Source: Paraescarpia echinospica | Lineage: Eukaryota > Annelida > Polychaeta > Sabellida > Siboglinidae | Length of the DNA: 64,000 nt | Direction: 5' to 3' | NCBI GenBank assembly: GCA_020002185.1 | Contig: CM034531.1 | Span: 74,981,799-75,045,798 of the forward strand | Part shown: piece by piece, positions 13,101 through 22,100 of the stretch | Numbering within the stretch: the stretch's first letter is position 1 | Layout: each line of letters starts with the position of its first letter | Notes under the pieces: model-generated | What the model saw: the letters and a program-made list of their open reading frames with translations, nothing else | Database searches by the model: none | What the model was told of the DNA's origin: nothing | Translations under genes and position numbers: made by a program

Positions 13101-16100
13101 TACGTAAAACACATTAAACAAACCCTAAATTACCAATTAATAATGCTTAAACTGAAACTTCGGATTACGTTGGTAAGCTAATTAACATTTTACCACACAC
13201 CCGGAAGACTTTCATGTTTGGTTATGTTCAACTGCGCATGCCGTCCATTGTAAAAGGCGAACGTAATTAAACGAAACGGTTCCTGGGAGAGGACATAGCA
13301 CAAAGTCATAGCAAAAACAGCGCATGCCGTCCATTGTAACATGCGAACGTAATTAAACGAAACGGTTCCTGGGAGAGGACATAGCAAAAAGTCATAGCAA
13401 AAACAGCGCATGCCGTCCATTGTAACATGCGAACGTAATTAAACGAAACGGTTCCTGGGAGAGGACATAGCAAAAAGTCATAGCAAAAACAGCGCATGTC
13501 GTCCATTGTAACATGCGAACGTAATTAAACGAAACTAAAAGACTTATTGCCAGGCAGCAAGTCCATATATGGTCCATGGGCCCATATTATAAGGGCTGGC
13601 CTGTAGGATTATACACTCGGGATCCATATGAGACCCATATGCCTATTTGTCAACTGCATGTTTCATTGCTGTGTTAAACACGCTGATGACGATGTGCAGT
13701 AGCCCACATTTCGGTTCTATTAATTGATATCCATCACCCAAACATTAGACTCGAGAATGCGATCAAAATCAGCACGGAAGTCTGGGTAGTTTTCGTAGTT
13801 GGTTGGCACCTCCAACACATTTCCACATGTATGACCAATGGGCTGTTTCTCGAATTCTGACAAAGATGACTTGAATGCGTGAGCAAGAAAGTAAGTCACT
13901 CCCGGTGCAGAATCGCAGAAAGTCGCCGAGTTTCTTTTCTGAAAGTCATCTGACATACGTCTGCAAAAATGTGGACACCGTCTTCTCTGATTCGGAAACC
14001 TCCGGGGGGAAATTCAATGCACTTCACAACCTTCCTGTTGGTCGGAACTAATCCTTCGTACAGACGGTTTAGTTCTTCGAATTGAAGATGCCCCATCCTT
14101 GGCTGCAATACACTCCTCCAGCACTCGATCACATACATCGGCGTTTGCACGAGTTCTTTATGGGCCATCTCGTCTATAATCATGGCAAAATTTGCTGCGG
14201 TTGCAGCCCGCGTGCAATTGTGGTTTTCAAGAAAGTCTTCAAGCTCTATTTCGTCAGCCTTCTTGAAGTTATCCAGTGCAACTCGAATAATATCTCGTTC
14301 GACAGTGTCCACGTAGTGGAGGAATTGTTCTCTAAAAGTCAGAGAACGCCTTCCCGTACATAGCATGCTCAATAAACGTTCGGGCCAGTGCGATCGGGAT
14401 GTAGCCAAATTCCTTCCAACCGTACAAGTTTATTCGCGCTACAGCTTTCCATTTGGACTCGTGAACGTCGTGGCGCAAGTAAGGTACTTTCACGTCATTA
14501 CCAAGAGTGTATCGGCTGTAGAACTCCTCCCAGAACGCGGACAAACAGTCCTTTGCTACACCTTATCCAACGCCGGCTTCTAGTTCACCATTTGTGCTCT
14601 TGCGCCTTATCGATATATTGTCATTCAGAATGTCTGGATCTGAGAACGCTTCGGTAAGTTCATTGAGGCTATTTCCACGACTAATCACGAGGTAACGCAA
14701 ATTTTGGGGTGTTGAATGGTCAGCAGGTTCGTGGGGAATAGTGACACTGGGGTTTCAAAATTCTCCAGCTTTGACTGGCTCGAATCGTATCTCGGAGTCT
14801 AATGAGGTATCGTGTGAAAAACTGACTTCCTCAATAAGGTCATCAACCGCTTGGCGTACATCAAGAGGAGGTGCGGTCTGACACTCTGCAGTGCTGCTAC
14901 AGGTAGCGGTGTTTACAAAACGTGCAATGTTTTCAACAACGTCGGCAACCGAGGAGGACGATGCACATTCGGCAGATTTACCCTGGCAAGATAACCATGG
15001 AAGTGTAGGCAGAGGCGAGTCGATTTCCTCCTCCGATTCACGAGGAGCAGTTCGAAGATAAAACCTTAGGAGTCTGATATTTGTATCTTCATATAGCTGA
15101 CCGACGATAATTTCTGCATCGATCTCACATTCTTTGAAGTCAACTAGATTGAAATCGAATTTCTACCTAGGTCCTTTACTGGATTCTCCTCCTGGGAAAA
15201 ACAAATCTATTGCAATGGTAAGAAGGTCCTTTTTCTTTGCAGATTTTTTCTACTCGCCTTGACCTGGTTCCTCCTCCTTTCTTCATTCGTACTGGCCTGT
15301 ACGCACCGACATTCTCATCAAAATGTAACCAGCCAATTTCGATTAGCCAATACTTCTTTGCGGCATTCGAACTGCTGGCTTCCTCACTAGCACCTTCTGT
15401 TGATGCTTTAAATTTTTTCCGGAGCTTTTGTAGAAGTGTCGACTTCCTGGTTGGCTGGTTGTCTCCATCATGTCCGGCCAGTTTTCGTTTACAATAGTTG
15501 ACCAATGCCACTCGATCTCCCACACAGAGGTATTGTCCAAGCATCTCGTCACTCATCAGAGTTATAGCGAATTCATCAATCTGAAATGATAAAGAAATAA
15601 ACAAAATCAAAAATGGCGGCCGTTTTAAAGAGGTTCGACGGCCATTTTGCAAATGGCTGTGATTTATTTTGATTATTTTTAGTGGACAATGAAGTTCTCT
15701 TTTGAGCACTGTTCAACATTCAACTTACAACATGACAAAGCTGATCCCAACACACAACACAATCCCATACACGCACGCATGCACGCACGCACGCACACAC
15801 ACACACACATATGAGCGAAGCAACAAAACATGGAACATTTGCATAAAAATTAGGAGTGAAAAATGTTCTTTCCTTTTAGGCCTTGAGCCAAGACCCATAT
15901 CCGTGACAACAAGTGTTCTATAAAATTGCTAACGGGGGACACACACACAAACTACTATGGAATATTTATTACACATCCCAGTAGAACAACAATTGGAAAC
16001 CATGTGGTTTAAACGTCATGCTTTCCAAACATATCAAAATTATTTTCATCTCTTGAGAATTGTGGATGTTGTGGTCTTTTATCTACCACATCTCAAAATG

Positions 16101-19100
16101 CAATCCACAGCATTCAGGTTTTCAACAAAAATCACTTTAAATTTTGGCTAATAACAACATGTATCCTCATTCGAGGTTCTTATTGCACCAGAATGTTGGC
16201 TTACATCCCTAGATATGGAACATATGTGACAGCATTGCAGTACATACATTTATTCTGTAAAATTACTCTTTTTAATCTTTTCCCCATTTCAGCAAAAAGT
16301 ATTTTTCTATGGAAATTGCTGAAGGCATGGTCACGCACAAACCATTATACAATAGTTATTATACATCTTATGGGTATGATAATTGTACATTACATGGCTG
16401 AAATGTCATGTGTTATACACATGTGAAAATGGTTTTAATACCTTGAGAAATGTGGAATTTATGGCATTCTGTTTACCACATCTCAACATGCAATCCACGC
16501 CATTCAGGCATTCAACGAAAGAAATCACTTAAATGTCTGGCTAGAAAACTCATGTATCCACATTCAAGGCTCTTGTTGCAACAGAATGGTCACTGGACTT
16601 CAGGTTTTATTATGTAGACACAGTCTGTACATTTTATTGCAGTTATATGTATTATCATGACATTGAAATTTGCAGTTGTTGTCATTGAGATCAAATTACA
16701 TTTTCTTATTTTAGCCACCTAAAGTTCTGACTATAACACTAATCTACATACAATGGACCTGTTGTATACATTCAAATTATGCAGGTACACAGTATTGACT
16801 TGTAGCTGTAGTTATGCACTGAGCAACTGGTTGTACACTAGATGGAAGGTCAGCCAGCACCTGATGCCGTGTTGGATCTACTAGCATGCAGTTGTCCCAG
16901 GAAGTGTGAACTGCCAAAGTGTGTCTGCTTGTCTAATGGACACAGATGTACTGATATGTGCAGACTACAAGACTGTGACAATCAGATGTCAAGTGCTGAC
17001 AATGATGAAAGTGTAGCTGAGGATGAACTGGATGATGGCTGTGATTACTAAACACTGTCTCCAACCTCAACTAAGGACATAAAGAATTAAGCATGGGAAA
17101 TGTTCACAGTGCATAGTGTGCATTATTACAGCTACAAGTCAATACTGTGTACCTGTATAATTTGAATGTCTACAATGAGTCCACTGTATGTAGGTTAGTG
17201 TTACAGTCAGAACTTTAGGTGGCTAACATAAGAGAATGTAATTTTATTTCAATGACAACAACTGCAAATTTCAATGTCACGATAATACATATAACTGCAA
17301 TAAAATGTACAGACTGTGCCTACATAATAAAACCTGAAGTCCAGTGACCATTCTGTTGCAACAAGAACCTTGAATGTGAATACATGAGGTTACTAGCCAG
17401 ACATATAAGTGATTCCTTTTGTTGAATGTCTGAATGGCGTGGATTGCATGTTGAGACACGGTAGATAAAATGCCATAAATTCCACATTTCTCAAGGTATT
17501 AAAACCATGTTCACATGTGTATGACACATGACACTTCAGCCATATTATGTACAATTATCATACCCATGAGATGTATAATAACAATTGTATAATTGTTTGT
17601 GCGTGTCAATCCCTTCGGCAATGTCCATAGAAAAATAGTTTTCACAGAAATGAGCAAAGGATTAAAAAGAGTAATTTTACACAAAAGAATGTATGTACTG
17701 CATCCAACATTCTGGTGCAATAAGAACTTCGAATGAGGATACATGTGGTTATTAGCCAGAATGTTGTCATTTTTTTTTGAAAACCTGAATGCTGTGGATT
17801 GCATTTTGAGATGTGGTAGATAAAATACCACAACATCCACAATTCTCAAGGAATGAAAATAAGTTTGATATGTTTGGAAAGTATGACATTTAAACCACAT
17901 GTTGACCAATTTTCTTTCTACTGAGATGTGTAGTAAATATGACATAGTAGTTTGTATATGGGCCCCCATTAGCAATTTCATAGAAAACTTGTTGTCGCGG
18001 ATATGGGGATAGCGGATATGCGGATATGGGAGTGCTGCAATGCTATCACCTATTTTCCATCTCTAGGGATGTAGGCCTAGCCAAAAATCACTATCAGCAT
18101 CCGTCTCTAAAAATGTACCAACAAACACTCTGGCTCATGGCCTATATGTAATGTTCTAGTATAGGGTTGAAAGTGTACCAGGGTGATAAGGAAAATATAA
18201 CATATTTGTTCAATTTTTTGGGGGGTATCAACTGAGGAAGGGTTTTGTGACAGAAAATAGTTTTATAATTGTTCATTTAGCTATATTCCTTATTTTTGGA
18301 TTGACTTAAATACAATTACCTCCAAAACTATTGACTTTTGAAAAAAAAACAATGTCAGGTTCTCACCTCAATACCTCAGCAATGGGTTTGAATGAATATA
18401 GTATAAAAATACATTAGAAATAATAAGCAAAATTTTTCGAAGGGCTAAAATGTGTACCTTTTCCTCCTTCATTTTTGCCAATATGTTGGCCATCACATTT
18501 CTTTTTGCAAGATATTCGTACATGCCACTGCCAGATTCCATCACGACAGGTTTCCTTAAATTAAAAATACAATGCAAATTATAGATAAATCAGACAACAA
18601 CGGAGCAAAGACAACAGTGACCGTGTTCTGCATAAAACAATGTGACAGCACTGTCATTTCTAGCGACGTTTTTAGGAGGTTTCTTTTAAGGCATATCAAG
18701 CAACATTGATCAAGGTTTATAAAACCATCAATGGCAAATTATTTATAGGCATCCCAGAAATGCACAGCCACATATACGAAATTTTGCTACACGAAAAATG
18801 ATCTTCATTGGAGAAGCACTGTGGAATTTATTAGATGACCTGTATATACGTGCCTTCCTAGGGTGAGATCACATAAATCCCTAACCTCAAACGTTGGGTT
18901 ACACAAATCCCTGAAGACAATGTAGTTCTCACATCAAGATTTTTGAACTGAAGTACCAGATACACACAGTTCACTGTATTGCGATCAGGAAATGTGCATG
19001 GACCCTTTTTAGTTTCAACCCTATTTAAACTGTGACAGTCTTATTGTTAAATTGTATGTGGAGTAGCCACAGAGCACATATAACGTGAAATAATGTGTGT

Positions 19101-22100
19101 ATGAGCTAAAATTGACTTAAGTCAGTCGATTTATAATTATTGTCAGTGGACTAATGGATATTGTTGATCCTATCACCTCCGCCAGGAGTAGACGGAGTGA
19201 GATACGCGAGCGGAACGTTCACTGACACTGGCAATTGAATGAGGTTGACCACTTCCTATGTCCAAGAACCACGTGCTAGTTCAGAGGCGACCGCAAACAA
19301 ATGCTGCTGCTACTACCGCTGCTCAAAGGGGATAATACAAGCTTGTATTAATTTGCTTTGCGTTTTGCATTTGCCAAAATAGGAACAAGTTTTGACATTT
19401 TCCTCTTCTTCCAGTACTGTCTGCTGGAGAACTGTTAAATGCTGCCATCTAGCGTAACAAGGCGAATGTCATGTGACGTTTTCGACAATAATTTTAATAC
19501 CTGGCGTTGATCGAATGGCATGACGTCAGCTTATAGCAATAAGTCGACAAAGTGTATAAGTTATATATGGTCCTAAGCCACAACTACACCAAATTTGGTT
19601 AGTAACTTAATTGGCCCAGCTATCGTCTATCGATCACCTAAATCCTAACTTAAACCGTGTCCGTGGCGTTACTTGCCGCAAGGCTACGACTACACCTACA
19701 CACTCACGAACTATCATAATGGACATATGGTGTGCCTTACGAATTATACCAATCTAAATGATTTCAGCTAATAAACTTACCATTCAAACGACTTTTCCGC
19801 ATCCATGACTATGAATCATGACATCCTTCTCACTCGCCTCGCTTTCATAACTCGAGATCTCGAGATAAAACATCGAGATCTCGAGATAGAAATAACTAAA
19901 AATAAAATGTTGTTATATCCTCTCCCAGCCAGCGTAAAAAAAAAAAAATTCGAAGACAAAAAATAAAATGTTGCTATATCCTCTCCCAAAAAATAAAATG
20001 TTGCTATGTCCTCTCCCAGGCACCGTAAAAATATGTTTCGAAGACAAAAAATTTAATGTTGCTATATCCTCTCCCCAAAAATAAAATGTTGTTATGTTCT
20101 CTCCCAGCCACCGTAGTTGTGAATACGAGCGATGTTGTTTGCAGATGTTCCGTATGTATATGATTGAGTTGCTATCGTCCAGCCGCGATGTTATTATGGC
20201 GTTGACTATGCGTTCCTTCGTTGTTTTAGGTTAAAACCGGCTGATTTGATTAATGTGGCGTAGGTGGAATGCGCACACACTAACGGTTTGTGACACATGT
20301 TTGTTCATGTTCAGGTGTCTGTCCACGTAGACGCCGATATTCCACACACATCGTGAAGCTGCAATCGTACAGTCACCAACACGTATTCGCTGCCATCCAC
20401 AAGTGCAGCGACCGACTTAGGCACCGCTGGGATGTATTCGGTCTTGCTGTCATTCATGCACATGTAATTCCGCGCCATCCGATGTTTTATGTCATCCAGG
20501 CATGCTTCCATTCGATGTAAAACAGTTGCAAGTCATCAGCGTAGTGGTAGCAAAGACCATGTTTTCTTATGATATCGCCAATTGGTTGCACATACAACGA
20601 GTAGAGCAGTGGACCTAGGATGGCGCCTTGCGGGACACCTGGCGTCAGAGGAGTTTATCCTCAAATGCGTCACCAATTACGACGCGCTGATTCCGTTCCC
20701 TGCAGGTTCGAGACCACCCAGTCTAATGCTTTGTCAACAAAGTAGTGCAGTCGTAGTCGTCGAATTAAGATGGCATGGTTAATTGTCTCAAAAGCTGCAC
20801 TAAAATCGATGAGAACCAGTGATGTGCCTTGTTTGTTGTCCATGGCTGATTTCATGGCACGTATTGGTAACGTATAGTAAGGCCGTTTCCGTCGAATTGT
20901 GTTTTCGATACGCCGATTGGTAGCAGTCATTCATTCCCTGATCAGAGACGTGTGTGGCTATTGCAAGCGCCACTACTTTCTCAACTACTTTAAACAAATG
21001 TGTGAGATTACTCACTGGACGATAGTTATTCAAGACGTTTTTGTTAAGCGATGGCTTCTTCAACAAAGGACGTAAAATAGCCTGCTTAAGCAGCGTAGGC
21101 ATGACCGCATCTTCAAGAGATGCATTCGTGACCAGTGTTACAATGGACACAAGACTGGTGGCATTGTCTTTCAGCTGGTTGGCAGGTAGAGAATTTAACA
21201 TGCAAGTTATGTTCGTGGTAGTAAATATTGTTGTGATGGAAGACATGTATAGAATCTGCGAAACATTGCGTTTCGTCACATGCAGCCAGATCAGTTGATG
21301 TGCAGTTATAAGCTTGACAACAATTTATCGATTTTCTCACTAAAGAAATGCGAAAATAGTTCGCATCTTTCCACTGCCGAGCTGAATTCCGGATGTAGCT
21401 GAGACTTGTGACCACCAAAAGATCTCACCAGACGAAACATAGTATTGTTGTTAGCGTTTTCTAAACGATCTTAGAAATGTAATGTTTTTATCTCCAGTAC
21501 CAAGGCATTGCATTCATCACGTGACGTGAGGTACAACCGGTGATGAATTTCAAGCTTGGTAGCAGACTACCAAAGTGAGCGGAGGCGGAGAAGCCCCGAG
21601 GCCGCAGGAACACCTTTTAAAGGGAACACCACAGGAAACATGGGAGGACTGCCTGAAGATCCAGGAAGTGGTAAATGTGTAACGGAGCGGTAGTCTCTAT
21701 CTCTAACCCAATTGATCGTGTTCCCAATGGCCGGAGCTGCGTCGCGGTTAGGGTTGGGGGTCAAGTACTTGTACATAGACTTGGACTTAATTACTTTTTT
21801 AAGTACTCATATATGTTGTTTAATCGACATATACTTGTACATGGTTAATAATTATGTACTTTTCAAACTATCAAGTACATTTCAAATACATAATTTGTGT
21901 ATTTAGAATAAACAATAATGCTACTCTACGGTTCTGTCTGTGTGGAGCACAACACTGAATGTTCTACTTGATTATATCTATAATTACTATTACATATTTT
22001 CAACTGGCACATGAATCACATTGTTATGGTTTATTATTACGATTGAAAAGTACTTGGACTTGTATTTAATCAAATGTACTTGGGAGTGTACTTAATAAGT

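Larger units (their letters stand above)
15581..18457 (-). other. Intron of the HECT-like gene, occupied by a fold-back element
   Basis: The donor GTACAC follows GAGGAAAAG at 18458 and the acceptor ATCATTTCAG precedes ATTGATGAA at 15580. The phase is 0, and the SAM-like domain continues across it. Most of its 2.9 kb is the inverted repeat 15890-18010. A short (CA)n/(CGCA)n tract lies at 15775-15810. Confidence 0.7.
13722..18554 (-). pseudogene. SAM-like plus HECT-type E3 ligase-like gene carried by the transposon, broken
   Basis: Exon A (18554-18458) reads [12 protein letters not shown]. After an intron (18457-15581) exon B opens with [14 protein letters not shown] and [16 protein letters not shown], a SAM-like start split by the intron. 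Next come [13 protein letters not shown] and [10 protein letters not shown], a shifted [13 protein letters not shown], an acidic linker, then [12 protein letters not shown] and [35 protein letters not shown], and at the end [18 protein letters not shown] is the HECT C-lobe catalytic Cys (codon 13825-13827). Frameshifts lie near 15240, 14345 and 13955; stops at 15163, 14755 and 14563. The N-lobe is very diverged, and similar fish proteins are named G2/M-phase E3 ligase-like. It faces the transposase gene tail to tail. Confidence 0.75.
10379..20115. mobile_element. 9.7-kb DNA transposon with integrase-like transposase and HECT-like gene
   Basis: The ends are inverted arrays of one short motif (10388-10600 left, 19910-20115 right), and both are followed inward by the palindrome CTCGAGATCTCGAG. 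Between them lie an integrase-type transposase pseudogene (plus, 10660-12200) and a HECT-type gene (minus, 18554-13722), convergent. The element splits the L2-like LINE between its YADD part (20116-21550) and its LHWLP part (10175-10378). About 10-15 LINE codons are missing at the junction, so the target duplication cannot be read and the left edge is uncertain by some 15 bp. Both genes resemble a pair I recall from fish and invertebrate genomes. Treating them as one element follows from the shared terminal arrays. Confidence 0.75.

Noticed and set aside
16842..17051. Metallothionein-like host gene
   Set aside because: The Cys spacing and PAPDAV start fit a transposon-associated CXC tail better, and it lies in the loop of a fold-back element.
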